A stretch of 64,000 nt of DNA from Sedimentibacter acidaminivorans (GCF_017873955.1 NZ_JAGGKS010000004.1:243944-307943); one strand, 5' to 3'. Shown: positions 7,712-17,093, numbered from the stretch's first letter. The notes: generated by a model not told the origin, from the letters alone. A program made the numbers and translations.

Positions 7712-9073
7712 TTAGAATATGAGAAATCCAGCTGTTATGATTACACCAGTGAACAATAATGTAATTACACAATATCCCATAATGTCTTTAGCACTCAATC
7801 CTGCTATACCAAGTGCAGGAAGTGCCCAGAATGGTTGAATCATATTAGTCCATGCATCCCCCCATGAAATAGCCATAGCTGTTTTAGCTGGATCTACACC
7901 GATCAATGAACCAGCTGGCATCATTATAGGAGCTTGTACTGCCCATTGACCTCCTCCTGATGGTACAAAGAAATTAACAATTCCTGCACTTAAGAAAGTA
8001 AACAATGGAAAAGTAGTTTCTGTAGAAATATTTACGAATGTAGTTGATATAACCCCTGCTAAAGATATGCCTGTTTCAGGATTCATACCAGTCATCATAC
8101 CCATTATTCCAGCGTAGAAAGGAAACTGAAGTATAATACCTGCAGAACTTGATGCTGCTTCAGTTATAGCATCAATATATCTTCTTAAATTTCCATGTAA
8201 TAATATACCTACAAACATAAATATAAAGTTTACAAAATCAAGACTTAAATTTAACCCTACTTTTGTAAAGTTATATATTATATAAGCGAAACCTAAAACC
8301 AATGTAATTACCCACATAATTTTACTGCGTTCCAATTTATCTGCAGGCGTAAATTTACTTACATCTTCTGTAATAGCTTGTTCATCTATTAATTTGCTTG
8401 GATCTACTTCAACTGTATGTTCCTTGTCAGGCATCATGGCTTTGCAAACAAATGGCAATCCAAATATTATAATTCCTGAAATAAATAAGTTCATTGGTGA
8501 AAATATAGTCTGACTTGTTGATATAGTAAATGTTTTATCAAATATATCTGGAGCAACAGCAGAAAGTGCACCTTCATTAGCTACCTTTAATGGAATTGAA
8601 CCGGATATACCACCATGCCATACAACGAAACCTGAATAAGCAGATGCTATTAGTAATCTATAGTCAATACCTTTTACTTCTTTAGCAATTTCTCTTGCCA
8701 ATAACGCACCTATTACTAATCCAAATCCCCAGTTAATCCAGCATGCTATTACAGCTACAAATGCTGTAATCATAATACCTCTTGCTGGTGTTTTTGCAGT
8801 CTTCGCTATTTTACTAAGTAAGTTTTTGAATACTTGAGCCTGCGCCATTGCACTACCAAGTACTAACACTAGTACCATCTGCATAGAGAATGCAAGCAAT
8901 CCCCAAAATCCTTTTGCCCCTGCCCAATTAAGCAACATTTGAAGCGGTGTCTGTGCCGTTAATACCATACCACCTAAAAAAGTAATGATGGTAAGAATAA
9001 TAGCAAATAAAAATGGATCTGGTAGGTATCTGTTCATAACATATACACAACCGTTAGTAAATTTTTTAAACAT
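7712..9073 (-). CDS. Short-chain fatty acid transporter, AtoE family
   Basis: This 453-residue inner-membrane protein has about ten hydrophobic segments and matches the AtoE/TIGR00366 family, which includes the E. coli acetoacetate/butyrate carrier. Recognisable stretches are NRYLPDPFLFAIILTI near the start, INWGFGLVIGALLAREIAK (about residues 113-131), FFVPSGGGQWAVQAP in the C-terminal third, and GDAWTNMIQPFWALPALGI near the end. It stands alone between rex and a divergent binding-protein gene, with AAGGAGG before the ATG. In a fermenter it could import or export butyrate or acetoacetate; direction and substrate are inferred from the family. Confidence 0.88.
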   Translation of the reverse strand: MFKKFTNGCVYVMNRYLPDPFLFAIILTIITFLGGMVLTAQTPLQMLLNWAGAKGFWGLLAFSMQMVLVLVLGSAMAQAQVFKNLLSKIAKTAKTPARGIMITAFVAVIACWINWGFGLVIGALLAREIAKEVKGIDYRLLIASAYSGFVVWHGGISGSIPLKVANEGALSAVAPDIFDKTFTISTSQTIFSPMNLFISGIIIFGLPFVCKAMMPDKEHTVEVDPSKLIDEQAITEDVSKFTPADKLERSKIMWVITLVLGFAYIIYNFTKVGLNLSLDFVNFIFMFVGILLHGNLRRYIDAITEAASSSAGIILQFPFYAGIMGMMTGMNPETGISLAGVISTTFVNISTETTFPLFTFLSAGIVNFFVPSGGGQWAVQAPIMMPAGSLIGVDPAKTAMAISWGDAWTNMIQPFWALPALGIAGLSAKDIMGYCVITLLFTGVIITAGFLIF

Positions 9074-9433
9074 AATAAGTCCTCCTTAATTTTATTGTAA
9101 CTAGCATAGTGCTAATTTACAGTCTTTTATTAAAATAAAAAATAGTATTAATTTACCCGGCTATATTTTACATCTATTAATATAAACTTTCAATTATGTA
9201 TATTAATGTTATTTGAAGTTTTTACAACGAATTATTGTTAAATCTTTCACTAAGTTTGCATATCTTATAAATGCTACTACTTACTTGGTTTTATTAAGGT
9301 ATAGTCTCAAAAACAATTTTTATAACTTGTTTTATTAATTTTATCTTGCCTAAATTTAAGATCAAATAAATCAGTAACTAATTCATATTGCTAGGAATAT
9401 AATAACAAATATATCGTTACAGGAGGTTTTTTA
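9074..9433. other. Divergent intergenic region, no recognised element
   Basis: These 360 bases separate the AtoE-type gene (minus) from the binding-protein gene (plus). A TATAAT at 9398-9403 could be the -10 box of the plus-strand gene, but its -35 is weak. I saw no sigma-54 site, no TPP riboswitch signature and no clear palindrome. Confidence 0.5.
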
Positions 9434-10435
9434 ATGAAAAAATTTATTTCTTTACTACTTGTTGTGGTCCTAGTTGCATCCCTACTACTTGTTGGGTGTG
9501 AAAAACAAAAGGAAAAACAAAATGTCCGACTTGTAGAGGTAACACATTCTGTGTTTTATTCACCTCAGTACGTTGCAATAGAAAAAGGATTTTTTGAAAA
9601 ATATAACATTAACATAGAGCTTACTAATGGCGGTGGTGCTGACAAATGTATGTCAGCAGTACTAAGTAATCAAGCTGATATCGGATTTATGGGTCCAGAA
9701 GCTAGCGTTTATGTTTTTAAGCAGGGCAGAGAAGATTATGTAATTAATTTTGCACAACTTACACAAAGAGATGGTTCTTTTATCGTTGGAAGAGAAGATG
9801 ATGATAACTTTACTATTGAGAAAATGAAGGGTAAAACTATACTCGGAGGTAGAAAAGGTGGTATGCCTCTTATGACATTAGAATACGTATTAAAGCAGCA
9901 TGGATTAATCCCTGGTGTAGATGTAGATGTTCGTACAGATATACAGTTTGATATGATGGCAGGAGCCTTTGCTTCTGGTCAGGCAGATTTTACAACATTA
10001 TTTGAACCAGTTGCTTCAACATTCGAATTAGAAGGCAAAGGTTATGTAGTAGGTTCATTAGGTGTTGAAGCAGGTTATATCCCATACACTTGTTATTCAA
10101 CAACAAAAAGTTTTATTGAAAAAAATCCTGAATTAATTCAAAATTTTACAAATGCAATTTATGAAGGAATGGTTTGGGTACAAGAACATACAGCACAAGA
10201 AATTGCAGAAACAATTTTACCGCAGTTTCCTGATTCTGATGTAGAATTCTTAGCTAGTGTTGTACAAAGATACAAAGATCAAGATACATGGAAACCAGAT
10301 TTAGTTTTAAAAGAAGATGGATATAATCGAATGATAGATATAATAAAAACTGCAGGAGAACTAGATGAAGGGGCTCCATATGAAAAAGTTGTTACTACGG
10401 AATTTGCAATAAAAGCAATGGAAACAGTAAAATAA
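9434..10435 (+). CDS. NMT1/SsuA-type substrate-binding lipoprotein (orphan)
   Basis: This 333-residue protein has a lipoprotein signal peptide ending in LLVGC (Cys about residue 22), then a periplasmic-binding fold of the NitT/TauT (NMT1) class: SVFYSPQYVAIEKGFFEKY, NGGGADKCMSAVLSNQADIG and a conserved second-lobe hinge. It would capture a small organic ligand for an ABC importer. No permease or ATPase gene is adjacent. A permease and ATPase pair of the same importer class without a binding protein lies at 58642-60235 and is a possible partner. AGGAGG precedes the ATG. The gene is monocistronic, ending at a strong bidirectional terminator. The ligand is unknown. Confidence 0.85.
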   Translation: MKKFISLLLVVVLVASLLLVGCEKQKEKQNVRLVEVTHSVFYSPQYVAIEKGFFEKYNINIELTNGGGADKCMSAVLSNQADIGFMGPEASVYVFKQGREDYVINFAQLTQRDGSFIVGREDDDNFTIEKMKGKTILGGRKGGMPLMTLEYVLKQHGLIPGVDVDVRTDIQFDMMAGAFASGQADFTTLFEPVASTFELEGKGYVVGSLGVEAGYIPYTCYSTTKSFIEKNPELIQNFTNAIYEGMVWVQEHTAQEIAETILPQFPDSDVEFLASVVQRYKDQDTWKPDLVLKEDGYNRMIDIIKTAGELDEGAPYEKVVTTEFAIKAMETVK

Positions 10436-10444
10436 CGACATAAT

Positions 10445-10483
10445 AAAACCTAAGCTTTTATTTCTTACAAAAGCTTAGGTTTT
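10445..10483. terminator. Bidirectional terminator between binding protein and GerMN genes
   Basis: Arms AAAACCTAAGCTTTT (10445-10459) and AAAAGCTTAGGTTTT (10469-10483) are perfect complements with U tracts on either strand, between two convergent genes. Confidence 0.9.
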
Positions 10484-10505
10484 ACATAGTGATATAATTA
10501 CTACT

Positions 10506-11561
10506 TTAATACTGATTAAAAACTGGAGTTACATTATTATCCTCAAAATTAAGTCCAGCCTCTTCAAATGACAAGCCTTCTATTTGAAAATCTACATTTG
10601 CAATATCACCAAATTGTTTTAGACATAGAACTACTATCTTATTCATATCTTCATATTCTTCTTGAGATAAATTTACTGCACCAATTCCAAGATTCAAAAC
10701 AGCTGTATCACCTTGAATATTAACTCCCTGAAGATTTATTCCATATGGAATTTTGTTGCTAACTTGTAAATCAGCTGGTGGCCCATTAAATAATTTTTCC
10801 ATAACAGTTACAACTGGATTTTCAACCTTATCTGCTGAGAAAGTAATGGGTACATAGTATCCTGCAACCTCTGTATCCGGAGATTTATAATAAACTGTAT
10901 AGTTAGAACCATTTTCTGATCCTAACAAGTTTATATTTTTTCTTTCAAAAGCAGTATTAATTGCATATCCCTTTGATAATGATGCTAATTCTTTACCTTC
11001 TACTAATACTTCAACCTTATCTATAGTAGGAAATTCCGTCAATGTGTATGTTAGTGCAGATACCATGTTTTGCTCTTGCTCATAGGATTCTGTATTTAGA
11101 ATATTTTGACTAAAATCTACTCTACATAATCCATCCTTAATTGACATACCTTTAATTTCTGTGTTCTCAGGTAATACTCCATGCAAACCGGATTGAGCAA
11201 TTCTTTGTTCAATTTCATTTCCTATTACCATACTTCTAATTGTTGCCTTAGCTATTCCTTCTTCCCATGGAATTTCTGTGTTAACAGGCACAACAAATCC
11301 ATTTTCATCTTCATAGTACGCTACTATCTCTTTTAATTTTGTATCAGCGGCATTTACAGTTATAGTTTCAACTGATTCTTCTGATGTTCCCTGTTCGATG
11401 CTATCATCTACAATAGCGAAATCTGATAAATCAGATACATCTGAAATATCAGGATTTGTATCCGACTTTAATCCCTTCATAATATCTAAAGTTCCGCATC
11501 CTGTAATACTAACCACCATACAAATGATTATCGTAATAGATATAATTTTCTTATAAGCCAA
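10506..11561 (-). CDS. GerMN-domain lipoprotein (spore germination/sporulation)
   Basis: This is a lipoprotein with signal peptide and lipobox SITGC, followed by two GerMN domains of about 100 residues each (about 85-205 and 215-340; second contains VTVMEKLFNGPPADL). GerM of Bacillus subtilis has the same two-domain plan and a similar length and acts in spore envelope assembly and germination, so this supports an endospore former. The longest reading frame starts at a GTG (11567) that touches the GGAGGG ribosome site. A TTG at 11561, seven bases after GGAGGG, gives a proper signal peptide and is preferred. The gene is convergent with the binding-protein gene and has no operon partner. Confidence 0.82.
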   Translation of the reverse strand: MAYKKIISITIIICMVVSITGCGTLDIMKGLKSDTNPDISDVSDLSDFAIVDDSIEQGTSEESVETITVNAADTKLKEIVAYYEDENGFVVPVNTEIPWEEGIAKATIRSMVIGNEIEQRIAQSGLHGVLPENTEIKGMSIKDGLCRVDFSQNILNTESYEQEQNMVSALTYTLTEFPTIDKVEVLVEGKELASLSKGYAINTAFERKNINLLGSENGSNYTVYYKSPDTEVAGYYVPITFSADKVENPVVTVMEKLFNGPPADLQVSNKIPYGINLQGVNIQGDTAVLNLGIGAVNLSQEEYEDMNKIVVLCLKQFGDIANVDFQIEGLSFEEAGLNFEDNNVTPVFNQY

Positions 11562-11666
11562 TTTCACACCCTCCTCACGCCTTTATATATATAATTATAT
11601 TAGATACATTGACGAGATATGAAAGTTTTTTTTATTATTTTACTGAACAATTATACTAATACAAAT

Positions 11667-13466
11667 TTATAGGTTGTTGTTTTGCTCTTCTATTTTATCT
11701 GCTAAGTCGTTTAAGTATACCCACCTATCCATTTTTTCCTCTAATAGTTTTTCCGTTTCTATTTTTTTCTCCATTAATTCCTGAAGTTTTATATAATCAG
11801 TTGAATTTTTCTCTAAATCATTTTCTAAAGATTCTATTATATTTTCAAGTTTTGCTATATCTTCATCTATATTTATATATTCCTGTTGTTCTTTGTAAGT
11901 AAATTTCAGTTTTTTAGTTTTCGGTTTGTTATCATGCCTTTGTTCCTTAGTTTCTTTAACTTTTTCAAAACTATTATTCCCCTCATTATAAATTCTTCCT
12001 TCTAAATAATCTGAATATCCACCATTATATTGTTCAACCAAACCATCTCCTGGAAGTTCTAATATTGTATCTACAACCTTATCCAAAAAGAATCTATCAT
12101 GTGAAACAGTTATAACAGCACCACTAAATGATTCTAAATAATCCTCTAGAATAGTAAGTGTTTGAATATCCAAATCATTAGTAGGTTCATCAAGCAATAA
12201 TATATTTGGAGAGCTCATAATAATGCTTAATAAAAATAGCCTTCGCCTCTCACCACCAGATAATCTTCGAATAATATTATACTGTAAATCAGATGAAAAT
12301 AGAAACTTTTCCAACATTTGAGATGCAGTAACAGTTCCATCAACTGTTTCTATAATTTCTGCTATATTTTTTATATATTCAATAACTTTTATAGAGTCAT
12401 CCATAATTTCTGACTCCTGAGAAAAATAACCCATTTTAACGGTGTCTCCAATTTCTACTATCCCACTATCTGGTTCGATTCTCCCAGCTATAATATTTAA
12501 TAACGTAGACTTACCTGCACCATTGTTTCCTACAATACCAATTCTAGCATCTCTTTTTAATGTGTATTCAAAATTTTCAACTATTTTTTTATCTCCAAAA
12601 CTTTTAGAAATATTTTTAATCTCTATTGTTTTTTTACCCAATCTAGAATACACAGAGCTTAATTCAAGTTTTTCACTAGTATCAGTTCCTAGTTGTTCGC
12701 TTAACTGTTCAAACTGTTCAATTCTTCCTTTTGCTTTAGTACCTCTAGCCCTTGCACCTCTTTGTATCCATGCTAATTCTTTGCGAAATAAACTCTGTCT
12801 TTTTCTTTCACTGCTCGATTCATTTTCTTCTCTCAATGATTTAAGTTCTAAAAATTTAGAGTAATTTCCTTCATATGAATATATATTTCCCTTATCTAAT
12901 TCTACTATCTTATTAGTCACTCTATCCAAAAAATATCTATCATGAGTAACCATTAGTATAGAACCAGAATATTTAATTAAATATTTTTCTAACCAAAGTA
13001 TCATATCATTATCTAAATGATTTGTTGGTTCATCAAGAACTAACAATTCACACGGATTAACCAATGCACTTGCAATAGCAACTCTCTTCTTTTGTCCTAC
13101 TGACAACAAATTTACATTTTTATCAAATTCAGTTATTCCCAATTTATTTAATATTGTTTTTGCTTCATATTCCATTAATCCTTTAGTTTCATTGCTTGCA
13201 TTAAAAAATACCTGTTCCAAAACTGTAGTATCTTTTTGAAAAACAGGACTTTGTGGCAAATAACATATCCTATCATTATTACGCTTTATAATTTCTCCGC
13301 TATCAGGGTCTTCTATTTGTGAAACTATTTTTAGCAATGTTGATTTTCCTGTGCCATTAACACCTACAAGCCCAACCTTGTCACTCTCATTTAAATATAA
13401 GTCAACATTATTTAATAGTATTTTTTCTCCATAGTTTTTACTTATTTTATTTAAAGTTAGTATCAT
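11667..13466 (-). CDS. ABC-F family ATPase (ribosome-associated)
   Basis: This 599-residue cytoplasmic protein has two ABC ATPase domains and no membrane segments. Walker A sites are GVNGTGKST (about residue 36) and GNNGAGKST (about 314). Walker B sites are LLVLDEPTNHLD and ILLLDEPTNDLD. The signature motifs are LSVGQ in the first half (a departure from LSGGQ) and LSGGE in the second. A linker between the domains and a C-terminal coiled coil rich in Glu and Lys (about 505-599) fit the Uup-like ABC-F proteins that act on the ribosomal E site. Some ABC-F proteins protect against ribosome-targeting antibiotics; the structured leader with a short peptide upstream makes that possible here, but it is inference. 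Confidence 0.9.
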   Translation of the reverse strand: MILTLNKISKNYGEKILLNNVDLYLNESDKVGLVGVNGTGKSTLLKIVSQIEDPDSGEIIKRNNDRICYLPQSPVFQKDTTVLEQVFFNASNETKGLMEYEAKTILNKLGITEFDKNVNLLSVGQKKRVAIASALVNPCELLVLDEPTNHLDNDMILWLEKYLIKYSGSILMVTHDRYFLDRVTNKIVELDKGNIYSYEGNYSKFLELKSLREENESSSERKRQSLFRKELAWIQRGARARGTKAKGRIEQFEQLSEQLGTDTSEKLELSSVYSRLGKKTIEIKNISKSFGDKKIVENFEYTLKRDARIGIVGNNGAGKSTLLNIIAGRIEPDSGIVEIGDTVKMGYFSQESEIMDDSIKVIEYIKNIAEIIETVDGTVTASQMLEKFLFSSDLQYNIIRRLSGGERRRLFLLSIIMSSPNILLLDEPTNDLDIQTLTILEDYLESFSGAVITVSHDRFFLDKVVDTILELPGDGLVEQYNGGYSDYLEGRIYNEGNNSFEKVKETKEQRHDNKPKTKKLKFTYKEQQEYINIDEDIAKLENIIESLENDLEKNSTDYIKLQELMEKKIETEKLLEEKMDRWVYLNDLADKIEEQNNNL

Positions 13467-13519
13467 AAATTTTATTACCTTTCAAAATATGTAAATATAA
13501 TAATTTATTATATCATCAA

Positions 13520-13609
13520 GCAAGCGAGATAACGGCTTGCATCATACCGATTCAATAAATACAATCAGACAAAGGCTCATATCTTTGTTTCCTCTGTGTA
13601 TTTATTATA
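13520..13609 (-). promoter_or_regulatory. Structured 5' leader of the ABC-F gene (candidate attenuator)
   Basis: On the minus strand a TATAAT (13604-13609) precedes two hairpins. The first has 10-bp arms (13597-13606 with 13554-13563) and encloses the leader-peptide start. The second pairs GCAAGC (13520-13525) with GCTTGC (13535-13540). A further AT-rich hairpin lies nearer the gene. The arrangement resembles antibiotic-responsive attenuators known upstream of some ABC-F genes, but no classical U-rich terminator is present, so control could be at translation. Confidence 0.45.
13542..13580 (-). CDS. Putative 12-residue leader peptide upstream of the ABC-F gene
   Basis: The open frame reads MSLCLIVFIESV and is preceded by AGAGG about ten bases before its ATG. 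It sits inside the leader between promoter and ABC-F gene, and its 3' end runs into the second hairpin. Ribosome stalling on such peptides regulates several ABC-F and macrolide-resistance genes. Nothing beyond position, ribosome site and overlap with the hairpins supports translation here. Confidence 0.4.
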   Translation of the reverse strand: MSLCLIVFIESV

Positions 13610-13663
13610 CCATATATTAAGTAGAAATAATAAGAATATTATATCAAGATATATTATTATAAT

Positions 13664-13691
13664 AAAAAAACTCCCATTAAAAGGAGTTTTT
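13664..13691 (-). terminator. Terminator of the amino-acid permease gene
   Basis: Arms AAAAACTCC (13666-13674) and GGAGTTTTT (13683-13691) with an eight-base loop and U run on the minus strand, 34 bases after the permease stop. Confidence 0.85.
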
Positions 13692-13724
13692 GTCTAAGTT
13701 AATACCACAAATTTATATACGTTA

Positions 13725-15077
13725 TTATATGTTTTCTTTCTTACGAACAAACATGCTGCCAATTACCATTACAAATGCAAAAATAATTAAATATGCAACA
13801 ACTGCCATTCTATGGGAGAAACAAGCAGCTATTATCATGAAAAAGCAACCCATTAAAGATACTGTAGGCATTACATATCTCTTGAATACACTTAAATCTT
13901 TTTCCCTTTTCATAATCATAATAAATATAGGAATATATAAAGCATAAATAGTAACTATAGGTAATTCTGAAGAATCAAAACAAAAAAATCCAAACCAAGG
14001 TTCAGTTAAATTTGCTCCATAGAAAAATAATAACCAAATACCACAAAGAAGCAATCCAAATATTGATGAATTAGTTGGCATATTTGTCTCGCTATCTATT
14101 TGCTTAAATACTTTCGGTTTTGGTCCAAATCCTCTAGCTGCAACTGAATAAATACCACGAGTACATCCAAGCATTAATCCGTTTAATGTTCCCAAACAAG
14201 AAATAATAACAAATACAAAGATTAAAGAACCTCCAACAGAAGAAAAAATTGTTTGAAATGCAGTTTTTGCACCAGCTTCTCCTCCTGCCATCATAACTTC
14301 ATTTGTTACTGTACCAGCTAGTCCTATATAATAAAAGATATATACTATCATAATAATAAAAGTACCAGCAACTAAAGCAAGAGGTAAATTCTTCTTTGCA
14401 TCTTTTAATTCAGCATTTATACTAGTAGCAATAATCCAGCCCTCATATGCAAATGCGGTAGCAACAACAGCTGTAAATAATGCATTTGCAGTATTTACTT
14501 CATTTACTACTGTTGTAAAGTTTTGTACAGTCATACCACTACTAATACCAACAATTGTACCTACTATTGCCATTAAAAATAACGGAACTAGTTTGATAAT
14601 GGTTGTACTAACTTGAAATTTACCAGCTAAAACTGGTGATAATGCATTTAAAGCATAGCTACCTACTAAATAAAAACAAGCAATAGTCATACATTCCCCA
14701 CCAGTTATATTAAAACCAAATAACACGCTGGTATATCTAGCCGATACCCATGCTAATACAGATGTTAATGTTGGGTAATAAATAATTGCCATAAACCATC
14801 CAACATAATAACCATATTTCTCACCCATAGCAGCTTCAGCATAATCTACTATACCATTTACTTTTTCATACTTTGTTGCCATAACAGCAAAAGTATAGGC
14901 ACAAGATATCATGATAATACCTCCAATAACCCAACCTAAAATACCAAGGGGAAGATTACCACCTGTTGCTGTCAATACTTTTTCAGCCTTAAAAAACACC
15001 CCACTACCAATAACAATTCCCACAACCATAGCTATTGCAGTTATAAGTCCATATTTCTTCTCCAACTTTGTTTCCAT
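13725..15077 (-). CDS. APC-family amino acid permease
   Basis: This 450-residue integral membrane protein has about twelve hydrophobic segments. The N-terminal GIVIGSGVFFKAEKVL (about residues 19-34) is the conserved first half-helix of the amino acid/polyamine/organocation superfamily, and FAYEGWIIATSINAELKDAKKNLP matches the sixth helix region of LAT/serine-threonine-exchanger-like members. An upstream ATG (15092) overlaps the GAGGAG ribosome site, so the ATG at 15077, eight bases after it, is chosen. The gene is alone, with its own terminator. It probably imports or exchanges an amino acid, in keeping with an amino-acid fermenter; the specific substrate cannot be read from sequence. Confidence 0.88.
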   Translation of the reverse strand: METKLEKKYGLITAIAMVVGIVIGSGVFFKAEKVLTATGGNLPLGILGWVIGGIIMISCAYTFAVMATKYEKVNGIVDYAEAAMGEKYGYYVGWFMAIIYYPTLTSVLAWVSARYTSVLFGFNITGGECMTIACFYLVGSYALNALSPVLAGKFQVSTTIIKLVPLFLMAIVGTIVGISSGMTVQNFTTVVNEVNTANALFTAVVATAFAYEGWIIATSINAELKDAKKNLPLALVAGTFIIMIVYIFYYIGLAGTVTNEVMMAGGEAGAKTAFQTIFSSVGGSLIFVFVIISCLGTLNGLMLGCTRGIYSVAARGFGPKPKVFKQIDSETNMPTNSSIFGLLLCGIWLLFFYGANLTEPWFGFFCFDSSELPIVTIYALYIPIFIMIMKREKDLSVFKRYVMPTVSLMGCFFMIIAACFSHRMAVVAYLIIFAFVMVIGSMFVRKKENI

Positions 15078-15550
15078 AATGTCTCTCCTCATCTGTATGT
15101 AAAATTAATATTTACATTCTACATCAGCCTACAACTTTTAGCAACAAGAATTTTGTTAAATGCATTTTAAAATTAATATTCAGTTTATGCAACATTTCAA
15201 ACATTTAATAAATTGATTAAAATGATAACTTTATTCTGTACATAGAAATACTCGTTAAGGTTCATCGGAACAACAGATGGAAAAAAAGCAACTTTTATCA
15301 TTTCTTCAATACCTTTAATACTTGAGTTTCCCTATTTTTGAAAACTTGTGATTAAAAAAAGTTATCCACAATAGTAAGTAAAAATTAAATAACAATCCAC
15401 AAATTCAGAACACTTAAGTGAACTTACCTATCGTCAAACCTCAAATTTTATTTAAGAATGTATTTATACCCAAAAAATCAAAGTCAAAATAACTTAATCA
15501 AATTACTTTATACTGACTCTGCTTTAAAAATAATATTATTCCTCTTCCCA
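15078..15550. other. Intergenic region of about 470 bases, no gene supported
   Basis: It contains one perfect DnaA-box sequence, TTATCCACA (15362-15370), and a 10-bp palindrome, CACTTAAGTG, near 15410. A 34-codon open frame on the minus strand begins near 15330, but I saw no good ribosome site and do not recognise it. It may be a decayed stretch, since the next gene is itself broken. Confidence 0.4.
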
Positions 15551-16210
15551 CTACAACAACTCAACCCCATTAATAACCAATTTAAACCTGAGTTTCAGAT
15601 AGTTTGCTGCTCTTCTACAAAGTAGCATTCTTCCTAGGAATATTTCAAAGTAATCCATTACTGCAAACATATTTGTATCAATTTTTAAATCTATAATTAT
15701 ATCCTTAGTATCTTTTATCAGAATAAGGTCCGATGATTCTACGGAGTAATTTACTCTGTCGTGTATATCAAATGAAGCAATATCCCTATTTCTGACCCTC
15801 GAGCGGCGAACATCTGATTTATCTGCTAGTATTAGGGCTGCCGCAACTTCGTTTACTGGCACTGCTGTTGATTCATCATGGTTACCTATTGCAGATATAA
15901 TTGTTGCTATTTCTGAAACCTCCATGCCCATTTTATCTAGTATACGAAATGCCATTATTGCACCGCTTTGGGCATGATCAACTCTGTTTACTACATTTCC
16001 TATATCATGCATATATCCAGCTATACTAGCTAGTTCCGTTGTTCTTTCATCAAAACCAAGATTTAATAGTAGTTCATTTGCTTTATGTGCTACCTTTGCT
16101 ACATGTGCAAATGAATGCTCTGTATAACCTAGTTCTATTAGTGATTCATCTGCTCTTTTTATATAAGTTTGTATTTATTTACTATTTTTTATATCTTCGA
16201 ATGTAATCAT
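15551..16210 (-). pseudogene. HD-domain phosphohydrolase interrupted by one nonsense codon
   Basis: From the ATG at 16210 the frame reads MITFEDIKNSK, then TAA (16177-16175), then IQTYIKRADESLIELGYTEH and on without further stops to 15551, about 219 codons. It has the HD motif YMHDIGNVVN, HAQSGAIMAF and GNHDES expected of a clostridial HD phosphohydrolase. The stop sits where relatives carry an acidic residue, so a single GAA to TAA change is the simplest cause. A shortened protein from an internal start at 16012 (MHDIGN) would lose the first HD-domain histidine (H in GYTEHSF). It lies downstream of pgeF on the same strand. A sequencing error or recoding are alternatives. Confidence 0.75.
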
Positions 16211-16286
16211 TTAGTTTCCTTTCTGTTAGATCATTTAATATTATGAATATTTAGAATTACTGATAACTAACCATTTTACACATACT

Positions 16287-17093
16287 TCATTTCATCATTA
16301 TAATTCCAGACATTAGTCCTCTTTTACCTTTTTGTCCTCTATGTGAAAAGAATAGGTCATTGTTGCATTTTGTACACAACCCTGATATTTCTATATTTTC
16401 TTGTTTTAATCCTTCGTTTAGTAATATATATTTATTTATTGCCCATAAATCAAAATGATATTTTATTCCTCGAACTTCCATGAATTGAAGGTAATCCTTA
16501 TTTTCTGATAGTATAATTTCAGCTACATCTTTATCTACTTCAAAACAACATTGACCTAGGGATGGTCCTATAACTGCAATTATGTCTTTAGTGTTTGAAT
16601 TAAAGTCTTCTACGAATTTTCGTATCATATTACCTGAAATGTTTTTTATGGTACCTCTCCACCCAGCATGTGCCATACCGATTACTTTTTTAACAGGATC
16701 ATAAAAAAATATAGGTGTGCAATCAGCATGAGATGTAGATAATATAATATTTTGCTTATCTGTTATTAGACCGTCGATATCTTTGTATCCTGGTGTTTCA
16801 TGATATATTTTGCCCTTATCTTCATCTGTTGCATATCTAATGTTCGATGTATGTGTTTGACAAGTTTTTACCATATCATATAAATCAAGCGATAGTCTTT
16901 TTGATAATATTTCATAATTTCTAACAATATGTTCCCTCTTATCATCTGTACTCATGCCAAGATTCATTGATGAAAAACAACCCTCACTAACTCCACCTAG
17001 TCTTGTCGTAAAGCAATGAAATAAACTTGGATATTTTTCTAATGAAGAAAATGTTAAATATTTAAAATTATCTTTTTTATTTATTTTATACAT
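16287..17093 (-). CDS. pgeF: Peptidoglycan editing factor PgeF (YlmD/YfiH, laccase-domain family)
   Basis: This 268-residue protein matches the multi-copper-polyphenol-oxidase-like (DUF152) family: FTTRLGGVSEG near residue 28, MVKTCQTHTSN with the first metal-site His, HADCTPIFFYDP with the Cys, and GMAHAGWRGT with the last His. In E. coli YfiH/PgeF removes wrongly incorporated L-serine from peptidoglycan precursors, and some relatives act on purine nucleosides. GGAAGG precedes the ATG. It is 24 bases downstream of a pseudouridine synthase gene on the same strand, an association seen elsewhere (rluD-yfiH in E. coli), and upstream of the broken HD gene. Confidence 0.9.
   Translation of the reverse strand: MYKINKKDNFKYLTFSSLEKYPSLFHCFTTRLGGVSEGCFSSMNLGMSTDDKREHIVRNYEILSKRLSLDLYDMVKTCQTHTSNIRYATDEDKGKIYHETPGYKDIDGLITDKQNIILSTSHADCTPIFFYDPVKKVIGMAHAGWRGTIKNISGNMIRKFVEDFNSNTKDIIAVIGPSLGQCCFEVDKDVAEIILSENKDYLQFMEVRGIKYHFDLWAINKYILLNEGLKQENIEISGLCTKCNNDLFFSHRGQKGKRGLMSGIIMMK

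Noticed and set aside
9074..9433. TPP riboswitch or other aptamer before the NMT1-type lipoprotein gene
   Set aside because: Neither the CUGAGA/ACCUGA thi-box blocks nor any other conserved aptamer sequence is present.
15220..15340. Minus-strand 34-codon open frame (begins MIKVAFFPSVV) in the gap before the broken HD gene
   Set aside because: It has no convincing ribosome site and no family resemblance that I recognise. It could be chance or decayed sequence.
15362..15370. Perfect DnaA box TTATCCACA, possible origin of replication
   Set aside because: It is a single strict copy, no dnaA/dnaN genes are near, and a nine-base motif of this composition is expected by chance in AT-rich DNA. One imperfect relative about 45 bases on is not enough to call an origin.
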